NCBI GenBank assembly: GCA_021799315.1
Contig: JAJZAR010000036.1
Coordinates: 1-13,465 of the forward strand
DNA from: Thermoplasmata archaeon
GTDB lineage: Archaea; Thermoplasmatota; Thermoplasmata; Thermoplasmatales; Thermoplasmataceae
Length of the DNA: 13,465 bases
Reading direction: 5' to 3'
Below the pieces are notes generated by a model. The model searched no databases. It was given only the letters and a program-made list of their open reading frames with translations, and was not told where the DNA came from. The number at the start of each line of letters is the position of its first letter. Position 1 is the stretch's first letter. This document shows, in pieces, positions 1-7,704 of the stretch. The position numbers were made by a program, and so were the translations under genes.

Positions 1-991
1 TGTACCCATATTCACTTGTTTTGTAAATGTATGTTCTGTTTATGGCCTCACTCATAGCTATTCTAACAAAGGATTCATTGAGTGGCCATCTGAGATTGTT
101 TGTAAACACAGTCAACGGAGATGACTTGGGGAAATAATACCCAAAGTGTGAAGGGTCCTTATCCACATAATCTTTCTGTGCATTAGAAAGTGATACTCCA
201 TCCCAATTAACTTCTCCTTTTTCCATTGCAACCTCTCCTGCTGAATCGGTGGAATAATAGTAATAATCCAGATGAGACAGATGAGGTTCATTTGGCTGCC
301 AGTAGTGAGGATTTCTGTCTAAGACTATCTTTGTTGGCGAGAAACTTCCAAGAACAAAGGGGCCAGTACCGATTGGGTCTTTGTCAGCATAAGTTGCAGG
401 GTTTGAAATATTTTGCCAAATATCCTTTGGGACCATGAACACCAACCCTCCAATGTAATAGAATGCTGGTGTGTACACTGAATTGAAATGGAAACTGACA
501 TTGTAAGTACCAACTGCATCGACGCTTGTCAAATATTGCCATACATCATATTCATCCATTGAAGAGTGGTTTTTTAGCATGTTAAAAGTAAACGTTACAT
601 CGGCTGATGTGAAAGGTTCCCCGTTTGAAAAAGTTACACCTTTTCTCAATGTCATGTTTAGCATCAGATGATTTGGTGACCAAGAGTAAGAGGTTGCAAG
701 CCAAGGTAGAGTTGTATCATTTAGTGGATTTATCTGAAACAGAGGTTCATATATGAAATCTTGCATACCTGTGGGATACATTGCAGGATTGAATGGATTA
801 AAATTATCAATCAATTCGGAGCCCCCAGCAACTGGAATAATAGCTGTTCCCCCAATAGGTATGGAACTCGTAGCAGGTGCCGTATTATTTTGAGCAGCAT
901 TATTTCCTGATCCTTGAGATAAGGCGACTAAACCCATCATAATCATGAGGGCCGAGAATAATAACGCTATCGCAATTTTTTTTCTATCCAT
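1..991 (-). CDS. ABC transporter solute-binding protein, family 5 (Opp/Dpp type), partial
   Basis: The protein is the extracytoplasmic binding component of an ABC importer for peptides or oligosaccharides. About 330 residues are visible and the C-terminus lies beyond the window edge; full members usually have 500-800 residues. The frame opens at ATG 991 with MDRKK, then a hydrophobic stretch (about residues 6-26) that acts as signal peptide or membrane anchor, then an Asn/Thr/Ala-rich linker (about 28-43) typical of archaeal surface proteins; no lipobox Cys is seen. Family-5 hallmarks follow: DNFNPFNPA, YEPLFQINP, LRKGVTFSNGEPFTSADVTFTF, a DPIGTGPFVLGSF motif and RNPHYW. The substrate cannot be read from sequence. 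The gene is divergent from the xylosidase/glucuronidase operon. Family-5 binding proteins carry xylo-oligosaccharides in Thermotoga next to an alpha-glucuronidase gene, so a xylo- or aldouronate-oligosaccharide is a reasonable inference. An oligopeptide remains possible. Confidence 0.9.
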   Translation of the reverse strand, partial: MDRKKIAIALLFSALMIMMGLVALSQGSGNNAAQNNTAPATSSIPIGGTAIIPVAGGSELIDNFNPFNPAMYPTGMQDFIYEPLFQINPLNDTTLPWLATSYSWSPNHLMLNMTLRKGVTFSNGEPFTSADVTFTFNMLKNHSSMDEYDVWQYLTSVDAVGTYNVSFHFNSVYTPAFYYIGGLVFMVPKDIWQNISNPATYADKDPIGTGPFVLGSFSPTKIVLDRNPHYWQPNEPHLSHLDYYYYSTDSAGEVAMEKGEVNWDGVSLSNAQKDYVDKDPSHFGYYFPKSSPLTVFTNNLRWPLNESFVRIAMSEAINRTYIYKTSEYGY

Positions 992-1011
992 ATCTCCTGA
1001 TTTTAAATGAC

Positions 1012-1019
1012 ATATTAAT
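1012..1019 (-). promoter_or_regulatory. Candidate TATA box of the binding-protein gene
   Basis: On the minus strand ATTAATAT is centred about 25 nt before ATG 991, the spacing expected for a leaderless archaeal transcript. An AGGAG also lies at 998-994, only 2 nt before the ATG, too close for a normal Shine-Dalgarno site. A second AT-rich box further upstream (about 1022-1034) could instead give a short leader. Confidence 0.4.
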
Positions 1020-1030
1020 GATTTATTAGT

Positions 1031-1040
1031 ATATGTGTTA
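1031..1040. repeat. ATATGTGTTA element, copy 1
   Basis: This exact 10-mer recurs at 7632-7641, upstream of the ketodeoxyxylonate dehydratase gene. Here it lies 40-49 nt before the binding-protein start, immediately upstream of the likely TATA box. It could be a regulator site or a chance match in AT-rich DNA. Confidence 0.3.
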
Positions 1041-1333
1041 TGAGTTTCAGGCTTTCCATTTCGCTTAAACCTAATCGAATAAATCAGGCGACCCAGTTTA
1101 TTTTAGTCTGTTACCTGTTTCGCTAAAATGAAAATAAACATTCATACCTTTTGTGAACTGAAAGAATTGATCATTTTCCATCTTCCTCGAATGATAACCA
1201 TGATAAGGTCCATTGTGAGATTGCGTATTAAACACGTTTTGAAGAAACACTTTAATTTTCATTTTCTGAATCGGGTTAATATCGCCGATCCTCAGAGAGA
1301 TGATATCCACCAGATTCATTTACAAATAATCAA

Positions 1334-1342
1334 TGCAAAAGA
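1334..1342 (+). promoter_or_regulatory. TGCAAAAGA element, copy 1
   Basis: This 9-mer also occurs at 6048-6056 and 9946-9954, in each case outside genes and next to a gene of the xylan/xylose set. The copy here reads TGCAAAAGAC, sharing ten bases with the copy before the aldehyde dehydrogenase. It lies far upstream (about 200 nt) of the preferred GH3 start but only 10 nt before the alternative ATG at 1352. Confidence 0.35.
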
Positions 1343-1519
1343 CCTTCCCTTATGCGAATAAAGAAAAATAAAATCCACATGATTGAGAATAGGGATAAAG
1401 AGTATGGGAAACTGGAGAGAAGTAGAGAAAAATCACTGATGCTCTGCATTCTCTTATTTGTTGGAGATGGAAATCTCGTTAGAATTGGTAAACTGTACTT
1501 GAATATGTGCGAAAAACCC

Positions 1520-1531
1520 TTTTTTATTATA
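1520..1531 (+). promoter_or_regulatory. Candidate TATA box of the GH3-GH67 operon
   Basis: TTTTTTATTATA lies 16-27 nt before ATG 1547 and follows an A-rich stretch (GAAAAACC) that could serve as BRE. The spacing is roughly that of the other leaderless candidates in this window. It also favours ATG 1547 over the upstream in-frame ATGs. Confidence 0.4.
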
Positions 1532-1546
1532 CAGAACTACACAATC

Positions 1547-3913
1547 ATGGAAAGTTCTAATAATTTTGATATTTATGGAACTGATGTATCAAAGGAGAAA
1601 ATTAAGAATATTATTTCTTCAATGTCATTAGAACAGAAAGTTGCCCAGCTCGGATCGGTATGGGTGTACGAACTGCTTGATGGACTTGAATTTTCAGAGA
1701 AAAAAGCTCAGGAAAAACTTAAATTCGGTATTGGTCAAATAACAAGAATTGGTGGTGCAAGCAATCTGAACCCTGATCAATCAGTAGAGTTATACAACAA
1801 AATTCAGAATTATATTCTCAAAAAAACAAATAATAAAGTTCCTGCTTTGGTTCACGAAGAAGCCTGTAGCGGCTACATGGCCAGAGGTGCTACGTTGTTT
1901 CCCCAAGCCATAGGTATCTCTAGCTCTTGGGATACGGATCTAGCAAGATCAATATCTTCTATAATCAGAGAACAGATGAGATCTGTAGGAGCCCATCAAG
2001 CACTGGCTCCTTTACTCGACATAACAAGAGATGCAAGATGGGGAAGAATGGAGGAAACATTCGGTGAAGATCCCTATCTTACGTCGCAAATGGGTCTTCA
2101 TTATATCAAGGGATTACAATTCGAAGAACCGTATAAAAGAATCATTGCAACAGGTAAGCACTTTGTTGGGTACGGACTATCAGAGGGAGGAATGAATTGG
2201 GCCCCAGCTCACTTAGGGGAACGCGAACTTATGCAGTATGTTCTGAGACCCTTTGAGGCTGCAGTAAAAGAAGGAAAGTTGGGCTCAGTAATGCCAGCTT
2301 ATCATGAATTAGATGGAGTACCAATGCATGCTCATTCTTACCTATTAAAAGATATTCTTAGGAAGGAATGGATGTTTGGAGGGACTTTTGTTTCAGATTA
2401 TTTTGCTATTGCTTCTCTTCAAGATTATCATCATTTTGCCAGTAACAGAAAACAAGCCGCCACAGTGGCCCTAAATGCCGGTCTTGACGTTGAATTGCCA
2501 AATATAGATGCCTTTGGAAAACCCCTAATAGAAGGAATAGTTGCAGGTTCAATTCCCATAGAAATCGTTGATGAAGCGCTGGAAAGAATTCTTCGCCAGA
2601 AAATGTCCATAGGCCTTTTTGATCGTCCATTCATAGACTCTCCGAATACATTTGAAGTTTTTTCTAAGAAGGAAAGTGAAGATGTCTCCCTTAAAGCATC
2701 ACAAGAATCAATAATCCTGCTTAAAAATGAGAAAAACATATTACCTTTATCCAAGGAAAGCACCAAACGTATAGCGGTTGTAGGCCCCAATGCAGATAAT
2801 GTCAGAAATTTGTTAGGCGATTATGCTTACCCCTGCCACATTGAAAATCTAATTGATACCAGAGAAAGAGATAATGCATTTTCTCAACCATTGCCATCTG
2901 ATATAACATTGAAAGATACAATTGGGGATCATCCCTCAATTCTGAAAGCAATCATATCAAAAGTAGGAAAAGAAAGGGTTCTGTATGAGAAGGGGTGTGA
3001 AGTCATAAAATCTGACTCTGACAATATCGAAAATGCCCTATCTGCTATACAAAAAAGCGAGGTTGCAGTCCTAGTTTTAGGAGATAAGTCGGGTTTAACT
3101 CTAGATTGTACCAGTGGAGAGTCTAGAGACCGATCGTCTCTTGATTTACCTGGAAATCAGTCAGAACTTGTTTCCCGTGCGCTTAAAACGGGAGTTCCTG
3201 TTGTTGTTGTACTGGTCAATGGTCGACCTGTCACTGGTGAATGGATGGATTCTGTTCCAGCGATTATTGAAGCATGGTTACCTGGTGTGAGAGGGGGAGA
3301 AGCAATTTCGGACGTACTGTTTGGAGATTATTGCCCCGGTGGAAAGCTTAGCATAAGTTATCCATACACAGTTGGACAGGTGCCCATTTATTACAACCAC
3401 CCTCCATCAGGAGGTAGATCACAGTGGCATGGAGATTATTTCGATGCCCCATCATCTCCAAGATACCCCTTTGGACATGGATTATCATACACATCATTCT
3501 CCTTCAAAAATGGGAAAGCTTCCTTAGATATGGATTATGAAAATCCTAATCTGTCTAATATTATCGTTAAGGTTTCCATAACAAATGATGGAGGCATATC
3601 AGGAGATGAGGTGGTACAGGTTTATCTTCACACGGACAATTCTAAATTTACAACTAGTGTTAAGGAACTGAAAGCATTCAAAAGAATACATATAAATCCT
3701 GAAGAGACAAAAACAATCAAATTTTTAATTCCATTGGACATAATAGCTCAATACGAGGACCTACACAGGTGGGTTGTTGATAGGGGTAAAATTAACATAC
3801 ACATTGGAAACTCCTCTAACAGGATTTTTATTGAAGAGGAAGTCGAACTGAAAGATGTAATCGTCTGGGATACCCTTAAACGATTCAGTTCAACAGCAGA
3901 AGTGGAGATATAA
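1547..3913 (+). CDS. GH3 glycosidase, probable beta-xylosidase (cytoplasmic)
   Basis: A retaining glycoside hydrolase of family 3 that should release xylose from the non-reducing end of xylo-oligosaccharides. The 788-residue protein has the full GH3 layout: N-terminal TIM barrel (about 15-360), alpha/beta sandwich (about 375-610) and fibronectin-III-like domain (about 655-755). The predicted nucleophile is Asp284 in FVSDYFAI; the acid/base is probably Glu525 in SGESRDRSSLDLPG; the sugar-binding GKHF motif is at 203-206. The SDYFAI...H context is usual in xylosidases rather than beta-glucosidases, but xylosidase, arabinofuranosidase and glucosidase activities overlap in this family. No signal peptide is seen, so action in the cytoplasm is inferred. 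The frame is open from ATG 1352, but I chose 1547: family similarity begins a few residues after it, and a TATA-like box precedes it. GH67 follows after 26 nt, so the two are probably cotranscribed. Confidence 0.9.
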   Translation: MESSNNFDIYGTDVSKEKIKNIISSMSLEQKVAQLGSVWVYELLDGLEFSEKKAQEKLKFGIGQITRIGGASNLNPDQSVELYNKIQNYILKKTNNKVPALVHEEACSGYMARGATLFPQAIGISSSWDTDLARSISSIIREQMRSVGAHQALAPLLDITRDARWGRMEETFGEDPYLTSQMGLHYIKGLQFEEPYKRIIATGKHFVGYGLSEGGMNWAPAHLGERELMQYVLRPFEAAVKEGKLGSVMPAYHELDGVPMHAHSYLLKDILRKEWMFGGTFVSDYFAIASLQDYHHFASNRKQAATVALNAGLDVELPNIDAFGKPLIEGIVAGSIPIEIVDEALERILRQKMSIGLFDRPFIDSPNTFEVFSKKESEDVSLKASQESIILLKNEKNILPLSKESTKRIAVVGPNADNVRNLLGDYAYPCHIENLIDTRERDNAFSQPLPSDITLKDTIGDHPSILKAIISKVGKERVLYEKGCEVIKSDSDNIENALSAIQKSEVAVLVLGDKSGLTLDCTSGESRDRSSLDLPGNQSELVSRALKTGVPVVVVLVNGRPVTGEWMDSVPAIIEAWLPGVRGGEAISDVLFGDYCPGGKLSISYPYTVGQVPIYYNHPPSGGRSQWHGDYFDAPSSPRYPFGHGLSYTSFSFKNGKASLDMDYENPNLSNIIVKVSITNDGGISGDEVVQVYLHTDNSKFTTSVKELKAFKRIHINPEETKTIKFLIPLDIIAQYEDLHRWVVDRGKINIHIGNSSNRIFIEEEVELKDVIVWDTLKRFSSTAEVEI

Positions 3914-3939
3914 CCAGAGGAAGTAGATGAAGTGAGTTT

Positions 3940-6006
3940 ATGGAAAGCAATGATCTGAAAAGAAATGTTGAGGACGCATGGCTTCAATATCATAGGCATA
4001 TAGACGAAGATACTAAGAACGTTTATGCTTCATATTTTACCCATATCTCTGTTTTTGTCTCCGAAGAAATAAGGGAAACAATTGAAAATGAAATGAAAAT
4101 CTTTGCGTCTGAATCAATGGGCATTTCCGGCTCCAAGTTCAGCAGTGATGATATAAAGAATTCTCATCTCATAATAGGTGAAAGAAAATTACTTGATACT
4201 GTCGTGAGTGAATCTCTTAAAATGCAAGACAAAGAGATCGGTTTTGAAATAGTTCACCTCAAAAGTGATAGAAAGATCATCATATCGGGAAAGACTCCCT
4301 CAGATATAATCTATGGCACGTTCTTCTTGATAAAAGCTGTAATAAAGGGAGTTTTACCTGAAGAGATTCAAGGCATTCACATAGCAAAAAATGGGCTTAG
4401 AATGATTCAACACTGGGATAATTTAGATGGAACAGTTGAACGGGGATATGCTGGAAGGTCCATATTCTTCGAAAATAATGTTATTCTTCAAGATAATCAG
4501 AAAATAAAAAAATATGCAAGATTACTATCATCCATAGGTATCAATGCAATTTCAATCAATAATGTCAACGTACATGAACAGGAAACGAAATTGATAACTA
4601 AGGAATATAGTGAAGACGTAATTAGATTGACAGAAATATTTCGTAGATATGGGATCAAAGTATTTCTATCAATAAATTTTAGCTCTCCCATATTAATCGG
4701 CGGATTGGCCACAGCTGATCCTTTAAATATGGATGTTAAAAATTGGTGGATAGGGAAAGCCAATGAGATCTACCATATAATACCAGACTTCGGAGGATTC
4801 GTGATAAAAGCAGACTCAGAATGGAATCCAGGTCCATATACATATAACAGAACACAGGCTGAAGGTGCTAATACCATAGCCGAAGCACTGCTTCCCCATG
4901 GTGGTATACTTATGTGGAGATGCTTTGTATATAATAACCAACAGGACTGGAGGGATAGAACTGTTGATAGGGCAAGATCAGCTTTTGATAGCTTCATAGA
5001 CCTTGACGGTAAATTTCTTGAAAATGTCATTCTTCAGATAAAAAATGGTCCTGTGGATTTTCAGGTCAGGGAACCTGTATCTCCTCTCCTAGGAGGACTT
5101 AAAAATACCAACATGAATCTTGAATTTCAGATCACGCAGGAATATACGGGTCAACAGATAGATTTGTGCTATCTTCCAACTATGTGGAAAGAAGTACTAG
5201 ATTTCAAAATGGATGGAAAAGATTCACACAGCAAAGTGTCTTCAATCATATCGCTGGCTGGTAAAAGAAAGTTTGGAGGAGGGATTGTAGGTATTTCTAA
5301 CATAGGCAGAAGTGAACACTGGACTGGGCATCCTCTGGCCCAGGCAAATCTTTATGTCTTTGGGGAATTATCATACGATCCAGAAATAAATTTGGAGTCT
5401 GCGACCAACGAATGGATAATACTAACCTTTGGAAACAGACGGGAAGTTATCTCCACTCTTCATGATATTCTTCTGAAGTCGCACTCAGTCTATGAAAAAT
5501 ACGTTGCACCCATGGGAGTGGGATGGATGGTTACACCAGGAACTCACTACGGACCCAATGTAGACGGTTATGAGTACAGCAAATGGGGAACATATCATTA
5601 TGCAGATAATAAGGGCATTGGAGTTGATAGAACAACTTTAACTGGAACGGGATATATAAATCAATACAGCCAATATTGGAGAGAAACTTATGAAAATCTC
5701 TCTACATGCCCCGACAATCTCCTACTCTTCTTTCATCATGTACCTTATCAACACATGTTGAAAAATGGAAAGACACTTATCCAGGAGATTTATGATTCAC
5801 ACTTTCTTGGTGCGGAACAAGTAACCAAAATGATCAGAGATTGGAATAAGATAAGAGAGTTCATTGACTCGGAAACCTATGAAGAAGTACTCAAACGAAT
5901 GAAAAGTCAACTTGCCAATGCTCTTGAATGGAGAGATGTTATTAACACTTATTTTTTCAGAAAAACAGGTATTTATGATGAAAAAGGTAGAAAAATATTC
6001 CCATGA
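3940..6006 (+). CDS. aguA: GH67 alpha-glucuronidase
   Basis: This enzyme hydrolyses the alpha-1,2 bond between (4-O-methyl-)glucuronic acid and the terminal xylose of short glucuronoxylan oligosaccharides, with inversion. The 688 residues match the family length and its three parts: an N-terminal domain (about 1-145), a TIM barrel (about 150-465) and a helical C-terminal domain (about 465-688). Signature stretches include VERGYAGRSIFF, ILQIKNGPVDFQVREP, EFQITQEYTGQQ and YLPTMWKEVL. Glu294 (DSEWNPGP), Asp373 (GPVDFQ) and Glu401 (TQEY) have the same spacing (79 and 28 residues) as the general acid and paired carboxylates I recall for the Geobacillus enzyme (E285, D364, E392). Glu294 is followed by Trp-Asn where bacterial enzymes usually have Gly-Gln, so this is a divergent member. 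No signal peptide is seen; a cytoplasmic enzyme acting on imported aldouronic acids is inferred. Only a weak ribosome site (AGTGAG) precedes ATG 3940. Confidence 0.96.
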   Translation: MESNDLKRNVEDAWLQYHRHIDEDTKNVYASYFTHISVFVSEEIRETIENEMKIFASESMGISGSKFSSDDIKNSHLIIGERKLLDTVVSESLKMQDKEIGFEIVHLKSDRKIIISGKTPSDIIYGTFFLIKAVIKGVLPEEIQGIHIAKNGLRMIQHWDNLDGTVERGYAGRSIFFENNVILQDNQKIKKYARLLSSIGINAISINNVNVHEQETKLITKEYSEDVIRLTEIFRRYGIKVFLSINFSSPILIGGLATADPLNMDVKNWWIGKANEIYHIIPDFGGFVIKADSEWNPGPYTYNRTQAEGANTIAEALLPHGGILMWRCFVYNNQQDWRDRTVDRARSAFDSFIDLDGKFLENVILQIKNGPVDFQVREPVSPLLGGLKNTNMNLEFQITQEYTGQQIDLCYLPTMWKEVLDFKMDGKDSHSKVSSIISLAGKRKFGGGIVGISNIGRSEHWTGHPLAQANLYVFGELSYDPEINLESATNEWIILTFGNRREVISTLHDILLKSHSVYEKYVAPMGVGWMVTPGTHYGPNVDGYEYSKWGTYHYADNKGIGVDRTTLTGTGYINQYSQYWRETYENLSTCPDNLLLFFHHVPYQHMLKNGKTLIQEIYDSHFLGAEQVTKMIRDWNKIREFIDSETYEEVLKRMKSQLANALEWRDVINTYFFRKTGIYDEKGRKIFP

Positions 6007-6047
6007 ATTGCGACTATAGGCATATGATCCGGAGTAGAAAAAGACAG

Positions 6048-6056
6048 TGCAAAAGA
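6048..6056 (+). promoter_or_regulatory. TGCAAAAGA element, copy 2
   Basis: The sequence GTGCAAAAGA at 6047-6056 is identical over ten bases to the right half of the palindrome at 9945-9954. It lies 83-92 nt before the aldehyde dehydrogenase start, just upstream of an AT-rich block (about 6070-6085) that could hold a TATA box. A second T/A-rich candidate, TTTTATATC, is at 6094-6102. No left half of the palindrome is present here. Confidence 0.4.
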
Positions 6057-6138
6057 CATTATTAGATTACATTAAATTAATAAAACTGTTTCATTTTATA
6101 TCGATAATAGAAAAATACATGTACTAATTAAAGATATA

Positions 6139-7584
6139 ATGTGTATGCAAAATGAGTATCAAAAAATTGCAGAAAAGTTTGTAAATGGCAACGGTAAAGT
6201 TTTACAGGATAGGAATCCCTCAACAAACGAGGTTTTAGCTGAGATGAAAACCGCCACAGAAGAAGATGTAAAGTCATATGTCGAAAAGGCTTTAGATATG
6301 GAAAAAGAATGGGGTGCACTTTCTCCTATAAAGAGAGGAACGATTCTGACGAAAGCCGGTGAGATTATGGAGGCTGAGGCAGAAGAGTACTCTAAGTTAA
6401 TGACGCTTGAGGAGGGAAAGCCACTGAAAGACAGCAGACTGGAAGTCCTTAGAAGCTTTAACACTCTAAAATTTTATGGATCCATTGCCTTGAAATTCGG
6501 TGGAAATACTTTGCCTTCTGCAAATGACAGAACAAGTATTCTAACTACGAGAGAACCTCTGGGAACGGTTGCAATAATCTCTCCATGGAATTTCCCTCTG
6601 TCCATTCCAGTATGGAAGATAGCTCCAGCTCTAGCTTCTGGCAATACAGTCATATTAAAACCTGCCTCAAACACACCTTTACTTGTTGCAAAGATGATGG
6701 AAACCTTTGAGAAGGCGGGAATGCCTCAAGGAGTAGTACATCTGGTAGTTGGTTCTGGAAAGACTGTGGGAAATTCACTCATCAAGGATAACAGGATAAA
6801 GGCAATTTCCTTTACTGGCTCTGTACCGGTAGGAAAAACAATATATGCAGAGAATGGAAGAAAGGATTCTATGACAAGAGTACAGCTAGAACTTGGAGGA
6901 AAAAACGCCATGTTTGTGGATGAATCAGCTAACCTAACAGCATCAGTCAATAACGCTGTAAGCGGTGCCTTTGGTCTTACCGGACAATCTTGCACTGCCA
7001 CAAGCAGACTCTTGGTTCATGCAAAAATCTATGATCGTTTCATCGAAAAGCTGAAGGCTGCCATGGAGAATTGGAAGACCGGGGATGGAATGTCTGATGG
7101 AGTGAATATGGGCCCAGTTGTTGACAGTAGTCAATATAATACTGATGTTCAGTATATAAATTATGGTATAGAGGACGGTGCTAAAGCGATCGTAGGAAAG
7201 CCTCCTGAGGATAGTAAGAGTCTATTCCTTAATCCTATCATCTTTGAGAATGTGACTCAAGATATGAGAATATTCAAAGAGGAAGTGTTTGGACCTGTCC
7301 TTGGGCTAACCAAAGTGGAAAATCTTGATGAGGCCATAAATTTAGCCAACTCTGTTCAGTACGGACATACGTCTGGGATCATGACGCAGAATCTCGCAAA
7401 CGCAATGGAATATATGAAGAGAGTAGATGCAGGAGTTATAAAGATAAATAAACCCACAGTTGGTCTTGAACTGCAGGCGCCCTTTGGAGCATTTAAGAGT
7501 TCGGGAGCAAATACATGGAAAGAGATGGGGGAAGAGGCAATGGAATTTTATACCAGAGAGAAGACCACATATCTGAGTTGGTGA
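6139..7584 (+). CDS. Aldehyde dehydrogenase, probable 2,5-dioxopentanoate (alpha-ketoglutarate semialdehyde) dehydrogenase
   Basis: An NAD(P)+-dependent aldehyde dehydrogenase of normal length (481 residues). The full active-site set is visible: Asn151 in SPWNFP (oxyanion hole), Lys174 in LKPAS (cofactor), FTGS at 225-228, Glu251 in LELGGKN (general base), Cys285 in TGQSCTATSR (nucleophile) and Glu382 in EEVFGP. Ser177 in KPAS is compatible with NADP+ use. Substrate cannot be read from the motifs. It is inferred from position: the next gene makes 2,5-dioxopentanoate, and oxidation of that compound to 2-oxoglutarate ends the Weimberg pathway. Succinate semialdehyde or glyceraldehyde dehydrogenase are the alternatives. 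A second in-frame ATG at 6145 is equally plausible as the start. No Shine-Dalgarno site is seen, and 132 bp separate it from GH67, so it may have its own promoter. Confidence 0.88.
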   Translation: MCMQNEYQKIAEKFVNGNGKVLQDRNPSTNEVLAEMKTATEEDVKSYVEKALDMEKEWGALSPIKRGTILTKAGEIMEAEAEEYSKLMTLEEGKPLKDSRLEVLRSFNTLKFYGSIALKFGGNTLPSANDRTSILTTREPLGTVAIISPWNFPLSIPVWKIAPALASGNTVILKPASNTPLLVAKMMETFEKAGMPQGVVHLVVGSGKTVGNSLIKDNRIKAISFTGSVPVGKTIYAENGRKDSMTRVQLELGGKNAMFVDESANLTASVNNAVSGAFGLTGQSCTATSRLLVHAKIYDRFIEKLKAAMENWKTGDGMSDGVNMGPVVDSSQYNTDVQYINYGIEDGAKAIVGKPPEDSKSLFLNPIIFENVTQDMRIFKEEVFGPVLGLTKVENLDEAINLANSVQYGHTSGIMTQNLANAMEYMKRVDAGVIKINKPTVGLELQAPFGAFKSSGANTWKEMGEEAMEFYTREKTTYLSW

Positions 7585-7590
7585 ATTCCA

Positions 7591-7630
7591 TTTTTAATTA
7601 AATTTATTTTATATTTTTAAGTTTTCTTTG
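7591..7630 (+). terminator. T-rich transcription stop after aldehyde dehydrogenase
   Basis: Several runs of four to five T start 7 nt after the stop codon. Archaeal RNA polymerase terminates at such T tracts without a hairpin. The following gene has its own promoter, which fits a stop here. Confidence 0.4.
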
Positions 7631-7631
7631 C

Positions 7632-7641
7632 ATATGTGTTA
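7632..7641 (+). repeat. ATATGTGTTA element, copy 2
   Basis: This is identical to 1031-1040. With flanking bases (TTTGCA-TAT-GTG, 7627-7638) it also resembles the palindrome at 9935-9952 (TTTGCA-CTG-GTG), with the same spacing between the two matching blocks. It could be a weak version of the same operator, 36 nt upstream of the TATA box at 7677. Confidence 0.3.
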
Positions 7642-7676
7642 GAAAAGCTTTAAAACATAAGGATTTAAAGAAAGTT

Positions 7677-7684
7677 CATATAAG
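7677..7684 (+). promoter_or_regulatory. TATA box of ketodeoxyxylonate dehydratase
   Basis: CATATAAG is centred about 24 nt before ATG 7705, behind an A/G-rich stretch (AAAGAAAG) suitable as BRE. There is no Shine-Dalgarno sequence before the ATG. Both points fit a leaderless mRNA. Confidence 0.55.
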
Positions 7685-7704
7685 TTAATATATTATTGTA
7701 AATC

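Larger units (their letters stand above)
992..1546. other. Divergent intergenic region between binding protein and GH3 gene
   Basis: This 555-bp AT-rich stretch separates the divergent transporter and GH3 genes. Short frames are open on both strands (about 1098-1319 minus, 1128-1361 plus), but neither gives a recognisable protein or has a convincing start. The frame of the GH3 gene is open back to ATG 1352, but the extra 65 residues are not typical of GH3 proteins. The region holds likely promoters for both genes, one copy of TGCAAAAGA at 1334-1342 and the 10-mer ATATGTGTTA at 1031-1040. Confidence 0.6.

Noticed and set aside
226..519. Short frames on plus and minus strands at 226-438 and 325-519
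   Set aside because: They lie within the binding-protein gene, whose minus-strand frame is open without interruption from 991 to 1 and carries clear family motifs.
1098..1319. Open frame of 73 codons on the minus strand upstream of the binding-protein gene
   Set aside because: No similarity to any family I know and it overlaps the plus-strand frame; nothing favours either as coding.
1128..1361. Open frame of 77 codons on the plus strand in the divergent intergenic region
   Set aside because: No recognisable domain, no ribosome site or TATA box at a fitting distance, a mirror frame open on the other strand, and a composition typical of translated AT-rich non-coding DNA.
2431..2790. 119-codon minus-strand frame within the GH3 gene
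   Set aside because: Antisense to a well-supported enzyme domain; no motif or start signal.
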